The position numbers and the translations under genes were made by a program. From Dirofilaria immitis (taxonomy: Eukaryota; Nematoda; Chromadorea; Rhabditida; Onchocercidae), in the NCBI GenBank assembly GCA_024305405.1, contig JAKNDB010000086.1, positions 1,735,001 through 1,799,000 of the forward strand: DNA of 64,000 nucleotides, read 5' to 3'. The notes under the pieces are model-generated. The model had not been told where the DNA came from. It made no database searches and saw nothing but the letters and a program-made list of their open reading frames with translations. Positions 1-13,200 of the stretch are shown piece by piece. Each line of letters starts with the position of its first letter. Position 1 is the first letter of the stretch.

Positions 1-636
1 CTTTGATTTGCGATGAGGAAAAGGTGGGATGGAATTCAGCAAGTGAGATATTTCTTATATTTATAGGAAAAAAACTAAACCATGTCCTACATACCGATTT
101 TCGATTGAGCAATAAATAAATATGTTTCCTACAAATATGTTATTTGAGCAAGTTTTTTCACATTTTTTTGACTCTGATAGTAAGAAATTAATCAGTGAAG
201 TTCTGCCCGAATTTGAAGCTCCAAGTATTGTAATATGGCAATTAAAAAATTTCTTTTCATGAAAATTAAAAAATTAAGGGCTTCTTTTTTGTAAAGAAGA
301 TCGACACCTTTTCTTTTCGTCTTTGATGTACCTGATCTAAAGTTATGTAGCATAGCAAAACTGCAAGCGTATATTTTAAAAACCCAGATGAGAACTTAGA
401 AAGGAGTGAAATAAAGGAAGAGAAATTTTTTTTCTTTTTATGTAACTTAATTTGCTGTCTGAGTGATTAGAAAAGTTAATGAACGGTACTCTTTCGAAAA
501 CTAAGATTTCTCTTTGAATTATTTTGGAAGCGTTCTGTTCTTTTTCTAAATTCGTGAATTTCTGTTTTCATTTTTATCAGATGCAGAGAATCTGCTTAAT
601 GAATAAAATTTGAATGACAATCTGAGTCTTTTGAAG

Positions 637-3600
637 TGGTGGACAACCGGGTTATAATCTAGTAGCACCATCTGGATGGAGCGAAGTACCAGCAAATCAG
701 CGTATCAGAAAACACTTCATCGAAAATACGCCAATAGAAGGAGTGAGCCAAACCTGGTTTTATCAGTCAGATTGTATCCATTCAAACGATTTACATATTT
801 TCGAATTGCTTCATTTCCAGGCTCGTTATTTTTATATTTTTATAATTATTTACTTTTTCTTTGTTTCTCAGTTTCCTTATGAAAACTGAAATGTGTGATA
901 ATACCATTTCCTTTATATTTTTCAGCACTAATTTTTTGTATTTCAGTTTTGATGTTCCCCAGTGCAATTTTCGTAAAGTTAAATAAATGTGTTTAGAAGA
1001 ATATCTATAATTTCGAATTAATTCTTTAGCATGGATTACGCATTTCGCATGTTGATATCTTTTGAACTTTCATGAGACATGTCTAGCTTGTCCAGATATC
1101 GAATTAAGGTTATATCGTCGAAAAACTAATGCTGGTGATGTTTCTTCATCTTTGAAAATACATTCACAAACATCTTTTTCTGGAAGTGCCAATCTAGAAG
1201 AAATCGAATCGCAGGTGTGTTCTTTAGTTGCCATTGCGGAAAAAATGATTCAAACTCTTCGCACGAGAAATTGTTGACTATTATGATCCTCTTTCATTGT
1301 TTTTACTTATATGTCTGCGACTAGCTGCAAGCATAAGTTATGTTGTTTGTTATCACTGTCATTTATAGGATTTTACGAGCTTTCGTACAATTGTTGACAA
1401 CATTTAATCATTTTAAGTGCGATTTATTGGCCGGACCATATCATTGTGCTGAATATGCTGATCTAATTGGCCATTCGGCGAAAGTACAACTACCAGGAAT
1501 TGTTTTCTTGCCTCAGCTTCTCAAAAAGGTATTTTGATCGGAAAACTGTTCAATAAAACTCATGAAAAGATTATGTATTTTTATGTAAGAAATTTCAAAG
1601 AGCCGAGAAATTATTTTCTGTTTTTATTTTAGATCTTTTAACCTTTTATCTTCCAAAATCTTACAATACACAGAAATTTTTTTAGGCGGCAACATAATCG
1701 GTTTCAAATCGGTTTCTTTTTATCTTGTCTTGAGGGCTCTATCTGATTCTTTTTTGATCATGCGGTTACAGCTGTGGAACGAGACAAAGACAAACTTGAA
1801 GCGTACGTTGTGCTATTCTTCTTTTGTATCCTCTTTTTTAGTAAAATGATAAAATATTCATGAACGATTGCTCCAAATCTCTGTATTATTTATTATTAAA
1901 ATAAGAGCTGCCAAGTGAGACGTGATTATCATGCTTTATAAACTTGATTAATAGGAAATAACATTACTTTGACTTTGCAGTGCAAGTATCCCAGGTAAAA
2001 CAAAATCATCTTCCAAACGTCGTATCGATGCCAGAGAATTTGCAGAACCATCGCAATCTTCCATAACTACAACTGGAGACAGTTCCACGTATGGTAATTA
2101 TTAACATGTTTTGAAAAATTGTCAGATATGAAATTTTATTAATGAAGTATGTTTAAGTTTTCATTTAATAAAGCAGACTTAATCTTAGTAGTTTTTGATG
2201 TATTTTACTTAATCGTTTTCAGAAAACTGCCAGCTTAATCAGTTTAATGTCTTCACTGTTGCTTGTTTGGAATCTGAGCACTGTTAGTGAAAGTTTATTT
2301 AACTGTAAGAAATTTTGTATTTGAGGTTTAACTCGGCATGGAATACAATGGATTGATGAATTAGTAATAACAGTGGTAAAATCGAAAAGAGCAATTGAGC
2401 CTAACGAAAGGTATTTTTGAAATATTCGAATTTAAAATCCATTCTTATTTCCATTTTTTCTTTGAATATCTGTGTCTCTTTGTCTTTTGAGATATAACTG
2501 AACATCTATATTTTGTGAATATTTCTAATCTCTAATACAGAACTATATTCACCATTTTTCCCTTGTTTCTTTTGCATTTTATCATTCTCAAATTTTATGT
2601 TTCCTTGTGTTGCGGTATTAATAGATTTTAAAATATTTCATTAACAGGAACACATATTTATGATCATGCTTTTCTCAATTTTTGAATTTATTTTGTTCAA
2701 TTATTTTTTTTAGTTTCAAAATACTGAACTTTATGAAATAAGAAATCAATCTTCTCATCATTGTAAGATAACTTCTAGTTTTCTTAAAGAATTGAAAGGC
2801 GTGCACTGATTGAAACGACAAATCTGCACAATAATATAGTGATGCTGGCTGCCGGAATTGCACCGAAAATATCATCAACTCAAAAATTCGTACAGAAGGC
2901 GAAAAGTTGCAGCAGCAAAGTCTTGCACTTGACATTATTGAATGGCTGATTGATAACTGGGTCAATACCTCGTCACAGTATGTTTTAACTAGATCAAACC
3001 GATCATGAATTCTTTAACCATAAAGTAGTTGATGTGTTATTACTTTCTTCATTTGCTGATGGTTTTGCTAATCACATTTTAATGATCCAATTTATATAAT
3101 TATCATTGTTATTTATGTTTGCAATCATGCAGGACGGTCATTACTGTGAAGATTTTTTTTCAGAATAAATCTATCAGCTTTTGCTGAAATGATCATTGAA
3201 AATGTTGACGCTATTTTCGTTAACTGTTTCATAATTTCGCAACGGTCAATTTCTCACAGATGGAGCACCATATTGATGTATTTGTTACGGTCAGATGTTT
3301 TATTTGTTATCTGCAAAGATTTAGTTGAAAGTGAAACATCGGCTATTAGAAAACCGATTCGTTAAATATAATTGAGATTACTCTCTCATTTGCAATAGTT
3401 TTTTCAAACGTATTTTAATTGAAAGATGTGCAAAGTTCAAATAAAAGTACAATTAAAATAGATTTTCTTTGATTTCATGAACAAAAGATGAATAATACTT
3501 CTAAAAAACATTTTTTAAAAATCATTTGACACAACAAACTAGCATTTAAGTGTTCTTCGAAAGTCAGATGGCGGCGCTTTTTCAAAATTGCTCCAGATTT

Positions 3601-6600
3601 TTTTATCATGTTCAATTCGAATTGTGACCAACTTACACGCAGTTAAGAATGCTGGATCCCTTCACTGGCTTTTCGTATTTATTTTTGCTTTGTTGAAGGT
3701 TTGTTGAGCTAAATGTGGCCATTATTTTGAGTCAATAAATCTATCATCTTTGACGATCATATTGTTTTAGAGTATGCAGTCATTTATTTTTTCGCTTTAT
3801 AATTGGTGAACAAATTTTATAAAACTAAGTTGAAGTGTTGCTGAATCCTTCTCTTATGAAAGTTTAATTATTAAATGTTTTTGAATATTCTCGCAAATAT
3901 TTATTTATTTATTTGTTTTTAATGAATTTAAAAGGTAGCGTAAAAAGTTTGCGTAGAATTTATCCACTTTCAGAAGTTGCATATGTTACTCTTGAAGATA
4001 TGAGTAGAAATAGTGTTTTAGGTGGCTGTGATGACAAACGATGTATCCTGTATTGAGCTTTTGAGCACTTTATTAAATACATTTATAAGCACACTTACAT
4101 TTGTTGGTATCGCGTGGAAGCAATGTTGGAATGGTTCGGTGCATGATAAATTGGCTACTGAATATAATCTTAGTGGATTACCTACCGAACTAGTACGTTG
4201 AATTATTATGGTTATCAAGAATATAAGTATTTTGTCCTTTCATGTTGCTTCGCATCTGTGATTTGTAGCTCAAATTTTATCTAACTGTCTGAAATTATTA
4301 AAAATGATTGATTTGGTCAACTATGATCTTTATTTTTAAAGTACGCTCTCTTTAAGGTTATGTATGAATGGCCTAGATCGGTACTTTCACTATGGCAACG
4401 CCACACTGCTGCAAAAGTGAACGATCGTAGGTTTTGTCATGTATGTTAAATGTTGTGAAAAAAATAACAGTTATTTTTATCTCGGAATGATAAGTAGATC
4501 TGAAATTTCTTTTGTTTAATTTCTTTAATTAAAGAAAATAAGGTTACCTAAATTTAAAAAGTGAATAGATACGAGTTGATGAATTCGCAATGATAATATG
4601 TTTCTGAGATCCGATGAGAATACATTTTATTACTGTAGCGAATGAATTGGCGCATGCTACTGCATTTCCACCGCCAACACCAACAGTGATTGCTCAAAAA
4701 TGGGCGTCTACTGCTGCTAGTTATGGAAAAGGATATAGTGAAATTATACCATCACAAAATGTTGGAATGACTCGATACGAGAAAATTTCGGCAGCCGATA
4801 CTAGGATTCTCAATAAAGACTGCGTTGATACAAACACGAATATAAATGGATTAACAGCAGAGGTTTTCGTTCACTGTTCTTTTCGATATTTAGAATATAT
4901 ATATATATATATCTGGAGAGTGTAGTTAATCATATACTTTGTGAATATTGTTGATTTAGTAAGTTATTTCTAAAATCCACAAAAATGTAAATGATTCCTT
5001 CACAAAAATAATTTGAAAATTTTTTCGAAGGAAGTTTAACAAATCACATCTCAAGAAACTCTATATGAATGTATATATACGAAACACTATATATACGAAT
5101 GTAGTAGCATTGTGCTGATCAAGTTTACAGTTCCTGGCTAATTCTTAGTTAAAAGAATTTCTCGTTTCCATTCCATTGAATGTAATATATATGGAATAAT
5201 TTATGAAATATCGATTCAGAGATTACTACAAATAATAATTAAAAATTTTTTCTCAAACAATAATTTTATTTTTAACAACGGATAAATGAAATTTGAACTG
5301 TTCGCCAAGTTTAATTCGACTGTTATATAATAGCGTAGATTTTAGAATGAAATGGACTGGCTGACATTGTTTAATATATCAACAGATTATGCAAAAGAAA
5401 CTTCTGGAAATCTCACAGAAGGTAAATTATTAGAATTCGAATCTTTTGATTTAGGCATTTTTCGCTCATTTACTTTCAAATTGTTGAAGTCTGATAGTCT
5501 TGCCTTGTAAATTCTAAGTGGAAAACATTATCATATGATTCTTCAATTTTAAGTCATTTGCATTATAGTTACGTGTTCTCAATTTCATTTTGTTATTAAT
5601 GTTATTACTACTTCTGGTATATCCGCATTAACCCCAATTATCTCTCTACTTACAGTAAATACGGAAGTTATGATGGATCGATTTTTAGCAAGTTCTGCAG
5701 CAAATTCTCAACGACAAGAATATAAATATCATGCAATAACGACATCGACGCAGTTGAGCGGTTTATTGGAGACGGAGCCGCTCACATTCACCGTAGTATA
5801 CGCTTCGGATCATGTTAAAGTAGAAAACATGGAGACTGGTAACGTGCTACTATTTTTTTCTTTTTTTTGAATTTCTATGCATTCTAGATGTGAAAATTTT
5901 TTATTATGTTTAAAAATTAATTATATTTATAATTATATATATATTTTTCATTCAGTTGTAGGTTTTATAACAGAAATTGATTGCGCATCTGCACCTATTG
6001 GCCATACTGAAAATGAGGGCCCTATACCACTGAAAATTATGGATATTACTCAAACAATTTTGAATAAAGTTTGTTGATTTTCCAATTTATGTTTAGATTT
6101 CATATAAAAACTAGTAGCAGTTCATTTGTTAGAAGTACAGAATTGCTTGTTGAATAAGATGTTAATTCTAATATATGAAAGCTACAGATTACAAGTATCA
6201 GACAATAAAGTAATTCAGTTTTGTAATGGCAACTTAAACTGTTCTCGTATTATAGTACTTGCTTCAGAAACTGTAACAATTTTCAGAAATCGGATCAGAA
6301 CACTGGAAATGATTCCGGGTTTTTGAAACCAGGATTACAAAATTTAAGTGCAGATCTGAACGCACGTATGACGTTAATTGCAATGGAACAGGAGCGGACC
6401 AAAGAGGATAATACAGTTGGAAACAGTGAGCAGAGTTCACATGGTAAACCCCAAATTTGATGCATTTGTTTAGAGCATATAATAAAATGATTTTTAAGAA
6501 GCCTAAAGTTCTGTCCAAAAATTTTTATAAGAAAGATATATAAGAATTGGTGAGGGAATGATGAATTCAAACATTGAGCACTATTTTGTTATAAATATTC

Positions 6601-7290
6601 GCTGATAAAACGATTAATCCAAAAAGCATTTAAGCAATTGCACAAGGTTTCGCAACTCAGGGATCGTCAGCGAGCACTTTTGGAATTCCAACTACACCGA
6701 AAACAACACCGTTTATGACACCAACTCCACTATCTCCATCACATCTTTCGCCTATAAACTCAGAATCAAATCTGGCACATATGGTGGAAAACGAATCGGC
6801 AGTAAGAAATTTTTCGAATACATTGCATTTGAAAATTTTCCATTTTCACCTGAGGTTTATGCTCAAAATGACTGTTTACTGTTTAGAAGTATCTTACCCG
6901 TCAAGTATTTTATCTTTTTGTAGTGAGTAGCTTTATTCTTTATCTTCAATATAGTTTGAACTAAAAATATTTCATATTTAATTTCCAAAATCAGGATTTT
7001 GCGTATTTGTGAATCTCTTCTAAGTTGAATGCTGCCTTTCTATGCCTTTCAAAAAAGCTTTGAATGAACAGCAAAGTTGTGATGGGAAGTAAGTTATGAG
7101 ATAAAAAAGGTGTGGTCTTTCTCGCTATATATATACTTTTACAGAGTACTGATAAAGAATCTCAGGAAACTAGTAATAAAAGAACTGAAATATATTCGCA
7201 GATCCCATCACTAATACCCATGATTTCGCCTGATATCTTCAAGTTGCCATCACAAAAATTTCTGTTGATGGAAAAAATTTCTTTTGGTTG
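637..7290 (+). other. BIRC6: BIRC6 exons, proximal segment
   Basis: Likely exons are 637-820, 1030-1216, 1369-1528, 1772-1802, 1981-2093, 2326-2410, 2790-2977, 3164-3289, 4022-4192, 4357-4440, 4609-4862, 5386-5421, 5656-5838, 5956-6068, 6287-6443, 6661-6801 and 7145-7286. Matches to the vertebrate protein include PSGWSEVP near 640-680, [13 protein letters not shown] in 5656-5838 and the proline/threonine linker [15 protein letters not shown] in 6661-6801. The exon ending at 820 joins the next in frame only with a GC donor. Exons 1030-1216 and 2790-2977 each need one extra base (T run 1060-1063; AA at about 2855) to stay open and keep phase. Conservation is weaker here than downstream, so small exons may be missed. 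Bases 1-636 appear to be intron. Confidence 0.75.
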
Positions 7291-10200
7291 GTTATAGCAC
7301 ACTTTTTATATTAATGTTGGAATTATTTAATCTTAAGCATTTAATTTTGTTAAAATAACTTTATATCATTTACATTACTAGTTTATTTTTTTATTTGTTT
7401 TCTCACGAAGTGGAAATCACTCTTTGAATTTGATGTATTTTTAAGGATCCAGGAAATTCGTCATATTGGATTTTGGAATGCCTATTTTATTAACAGATTT
7501 ATTTATCCCATCAGTAGCAGAAATAGCAGCAATTTCTATAGACGTATGGCTTCTGGGTGAAAATGTTGATGGACAGCGTTTATTGATGACAACAGATATA
7601 TGCCGCAAAAGTATTGCAGTACAAGATCTGCAGCCTTTTATGCGAATAAGATTTATAAAGGTAGAACTGTAAATGCATACATTTAATTCGTACTCTTCAC
7701 AAAATAAAATTAATTCATATTTATTTCCTACTTTAATTATAAATAAATAAAATAGCACACTTATGCTGCTGACAATTTCATTTGCAGATAACATACATTG
7801 GACGACGGCTTTATAATGCAACCTGTAAAATACCAATAGGGCTCTTTTTGGGCATCGTTTCTTTCCATCATGGCAAGTTCATTCATATCCATTTATGCAA
7901 AAAGAAACTCACTCTGTACCAACCACTCATCAAAAAAGGTTCGTTTAAATCGCTTTTGAAAAATAGCGAATATTTTTTTCAACAGATATTTATCGAGATA
8001 TCCATAGCTGTTAAAGTGCTAGCACTTTAATTTTTAAATGAATGATGATTTGACCTGTTAATTTAAAAGATTTCGATATGCATTTACAATGTGGCAGATT
8101 GCTCTACGCATAAAAATTTTCGCTTACAGGATATTCTTAATTGGTTCTGACAAAAATGAATTTTTGTAAACTTATCGTGTATATTCATTTTTTATTTTTT
8201 ACTTGTTGGGCTGTACAAATGAAAATAAAGATTATTTTCCTAAGATTTAAATTTATTCCATATCATGTCTTTAAATCATTTTTCGTATAACTGAATCGAA
8301 AATAATAGGATTCAAAAATTTTCCCTTTTGAATTTCAGATGGCAGTTACTTTAAATCATTTACGTCAGCTTTGTGAAAATTTACGATGTAGACATCAGCT
8401 TGTGAGTACCGAACTGCGTCGTTTGGTGGATGAATCTGCTTCTGAAGAAGAAGTAAAGCAAGTGTACCGCGAATGTGTCCAACTTAGTTTACAGTGGAAC
8501 ATTGTAGTTGGTGTGGTTCATCGATTGGAGTTAGACCATTTACCATCATATGGCGCGTATTTCCATTTAATATCATAACTGGATCTAAAAAAATATGTCT
8601 GAGTTATTTTGTTTTATAATTCAAGTAGAAAGAGTAAAGTGTTCAGATAGTTGAAGAATGTTTTATTAAGCATTTGAAGGTAATATTAAAGTCTCGGTTT
8701 TTCTATGCAGACTCTGAGCAGAATTTGGAGAAAGTCTTACACGGAAACTGGAGTGACTGTTGTCCAGATCAGTTGCAAATTATTGCCGTCGAACTCTTCG
8801 CTTTGGTCACTCAGGCAATCCGCTTAATTGATGTTTGGACTGTAGCATTGGAAACATTTGCCGATGATAATAAAATATCTGCTCAGGTACGCGCATTGTT
8901 ATTTGTGTGCTACGCTATTAGTAAAATCTATTTTTATTAAGAAATGTTTGTAAAATTATTAAATTTAGGGAATGACTTGAAATTAGTTTGATTTGAATTT
9001 TTCATGTTTTGGAATTATTATAATAATGTAAGATGCGAAATTTTCACGATAATGCAAAAAAATGCTAGGGAATTACGTATTAATTAACATTCTTATTGCT
9101 TCTTATACAGCTGTTAGATTACGTTGTAGAAAAATAACTGATAGTTAAAAGTAAAGTAAAATAACTGACAATTCCTTGGATGTCACATTTTGAAACTGTA
9201 TGAGCATACCTCATATTTTTTTACAGGTAACTTATTTATAGGGCGTATAATAAGTTTACAGCAATTTCTAATTTTTTACTTGCAGAACTGCCATCCAAGT
9301 GAAGCAAAATATGCTCGAATAAAGTTTAAAGAAACGCTGGAAGTGAATTTGCTATCGCCACTAACTGAAGAGATTATTTTGCAACCGAAATTCAGTCTCG
9401 ATGATGCCGTTATTCTCTTCGTTTTATTTTGTGTTCCATCCGTACCGAGACTGCAGGTTGTTTAAAACTTAATTTTTTCGTATTCTTATATAGTACTTTA
9501 TGGTACTTGAAATTTAGGTGGGATGTATCACGTGGCTATTTCACCAGGGATCCGAAAGTGAGTGGTGGCCATTATTTTTCCTCGTGTTCTGAAAGAAATT
9601 TTTTCCACGCAGCCTAAAAAATATGATTACAAGTAAGCTTTTGCAATTTCTTTAATTACCATGATTTGGGAAAATTATGACGAGTATTAGTTTCCATTAA
9701 AAGTTTTTAAGCACCGGTCATGCTAACCTTATTGTACTTTGTTCAAAAAAATTATTTTTTAAATTAGATGAATTTATTTAAGTTCAATTTTAAATTAAAT
9801 TTTATTTGCATAAAAATCGACAAGAATCTCTGTCTTCTTATTGTGATAATTTCTATATAATTGCAGGATTTTTTTGCAGTTGTCATTTCTGTGTAACCAT
9901 TCAGTGAAATCTAGCTCGAAACAAGTAATTTTATATTTTATTTCAATTTATCAAAGACTAATAAATCTTGTAATTTTTATTCAGAATTAAGACAACTATC
10001 ATCCTTATAATTAATTTTATGGTTTTCTTCTAATTTCACTTTTCAGTCTGTTATCATTCTCGAACTTTTCAATCTCATCAAAGAAATAGCAGTCAATGCT
10101 CTGGATAATTACATAGTCGATTACCAAAGTCCGAATAATTTTAATGTCACCTTGCTTTGTTGGTCTTTGATGCTTCTTTCGAGTGCATTTGATGTTATTG

Positions 10201-13200
10201 CTTACAGTAAGTACGACTTCTTCCATATTGAAGCAATTTTGATAGCGTTGGAAGTCTTTTAGTTTTACTCTATAAGTGACTAAATTATTGGTCGCAATTT
10301 ATCGGAAATTGGAAGACCTTATCGAAACTATAGATATTGGTTGCTTCTGTATACGTTTCTTTTTCCAGTTTTTCTTTTCATTAAGAATCTAACTAATATT
10401 TCATCAATTCATCTCTTTCTTTTTCTTTAGAAATAAATATACGTGTAAGAGTAATATACAGGAAGTCGACAACAATGTGACTTTAACGATAAAAGAATAA
10501 ATTGATAACAAAATTCATAACAGTGTGGTAGTTTTCAGAAACAAATTCAACAGAATTTTTTGCGCTGATGCGATAAGAAGAGATCTTTAGCAATTATCAA
10601 GTCCAACTAGACTTTCGAAATTTATTTACAAATGATACAGTGCAAGGATTGTATATATAGGATTTTATGTAAAAGTAAGCAGTATAAAGGTGACACAAAA
10701 CATTTGTATATGGAAGCAAAACATTATTTTAGTCAAGTTAAAAGGATAATGCCCTACTGGTTGTGTGAAATGGATAATGCAATAGTTAATGAAAATTTTT
10801 CAACAATCAATACTCATTAAATTATCTGTTAGAAAACAATATTTTTGTTTCGTGTATTGTTTTCAGACAAAAAGAAGAATGATCGGTGGGCATTTATTGG
10901 AGGTGAATATTTGCGAGTAATGCCATCGAATGAAAAGGATGATTCCGCATCTAGATGGCACAAGAAAAAGCTATTGAAATTTGGGGACAGTGACGAAAAA
11001 CCACAGAATCCTTAAAGAATATTAGCTCTGCGACTTTGGTAACTAATATTTCTATTTAGACATGCGTATAAAATAGCTGGCCAGATTTCGGAAAATGTTC
11101 CTGCAATATTTTAATTAGTGACGATGTTCGTAAATTCACTAGTGGCACTTATTATTTTTTTCATGGTTATCGAACTTATTTATTATGGTTTCTTTGCACA
11201 AGCGCAAAAACTTCATGCCCATATTCTATGAATTTATGAATTTCATTCTTATATCGAAAAGTATATCTTTTAAAAAGTGAGAAAAGTATTAAGTCATATT
11301 AAATCATGCAGAACATCTTATTCCATCAAATAATCCACATAAACAGCGTGCTATATTGCTTAGTGAAAATATACAATACGAAACATAATTTTGGGACCTG
11401 TTAAGTTCAGCTAGATGACGAGGTGACCAATGACGTAAAACCTATTCGCATTTGTATTCTGCATTCAGTCAGTAGAAAAAGGAGGTACTTTGTACGATTA
11501 GATAGCGCAGTATATCATATTTTCCACATTTTTTAGAAAGCTCAACTCGAGACATTGTGGGAGAAGCATTTAAAAATGATGGAAGCAATGAAAGCAAATA
11601 TGAAGATATCTAAGGCCTTAAATGTTAAAATGCAAAAGAAAATTGAAATGGAGAAGAAAATCTATGGTTTCTCCCCACCTGATAAAATGGGTCATTCGGT
11701 GCGCTTTTATACATGAAGCTATATAAAAAATCTTGGTAGAAATCTTCTCCATTATACATTTCTAGATCTTTTGATTTCATCTCTCGGTTTTAGCCTTATC
11801 CAGTTTCAACCCATTCTTATCTCTATTGAACCGCCATGAATATATCTTGCAACACTGATATTAACACCAGTAGCCACTAATTAGCGACAGTTTGTCTTGC
11901 GCAGGGAAATAACCAACAAATAAATTTAGGGAACCTACTAACAAATAAAGCCCTTCTTCACTTACTGTTGTAAACTTGAAAGTATCCTGCTATTTCCGCT
12001 TTTTGATTTATTTCTCTCCATGTTTTACATATCACGATATTAGATGTCATTATTATTGTTTGGACGCAGTTTAGGATTCATTCGGAAATACAGTTATGCT
12101 TTGAAACATGATTTTCATGATTTGTTTTGTTGCTTGTCAATTTATCCTCAAAAATTCTAGAACTTTTTGTTTTAGGCTTTCGCTGAATCGGATTTTTCGA
12201 CAGAATTGACGGAAAAACTACATGCTACAATGTTGCCGTTTCTTTGTGACCAACAAATTGAAGAAATTTTGGCTAAGGTAAACATCTTTGCTTTATTTAA
12301 GTCATTTATCGAAAAGATATGCGGTTTTGTTTCTGGTATTATTTCAGTGTGCTACCTTCCGAGGAACAGATCAGAATTTCTTTTTTTTTGCTTCCACTAT
12401 TCCTTTTCACTCTGCTATTCGAATGACTTAATCTTCCAAAGGAATTACCAATAAAAATATGTAGAGCATATTTCGATTTATAACTATAATTTTGCCAAAA
12501 ATTTGTAATCGAATTAAAGGCATTAATTTTTCAGAAATGCATCCATCAACAGAATTCAGATTTGAAGACATCTATTGATTCTTGTATGTTTCGTAGTGTT
12601 TTTCAGTTAGAGCTTTCGAATTAAATACATATGAATCATTTCTAATTGCGACAAAATAATTATTTTAGCTGAATCAGCTTTGAAAAAGGCGATATCCAAG
12701 GGTAACAAGAGTAATTCCCGATCTCGCTGTAAACAGCACAGTATTCGTTTGAGACTGCCTCAGGAACCGTGTATTGATGTTGCTCGCAAATTAATCATGC
12801 TGCTTTGTGATTTTGAAAAGCAGCTTCCTATATTAATCAAGCTGATAATATGTAAAGTAAATTATTTATGTCTTTTAAATGCATCTCATGTGGTATTTCG
12901 ATTCTTTTCCTTTTTCTTCACTTTTTTCAGTTCTTCAGCCAAAATTTGAATGAAATTAAGCAGTGAAAAAAAGCCAATGCAAACTAATACTGTTCTTAAA
13001 AACATTAGCAGATAGCCATTAGACGTTATTGATTTATCATGTTCGCAGAATTTGTATTTCAGGTTGTTGCTCGTATATGCATTAGTGCCTCTCACCACAT
13101 CATTCCTTTGACTTGTGTTTTGGAAGGTCCGGTTGATAAACTGATAAAAATTGGTTGGTTTCATACTCACAAAACTGTAAATATTACTAAATTATCAATT

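Noticed and set aside
2675..2965. Minus-strand 96-codon open frame
   Set aside because: It is antisense to a BIRC6 exon (2790-2977) and has no similarity or splice context of its own.
7782..8030. Reading straight through the exon at 7788 to 8030 as coding
   Set aside because: The protein matches BIRC6 only up to the T run at 7845; with one T restored the exon ends at 7876 and joins 8339 in phase, so the rest is intron.
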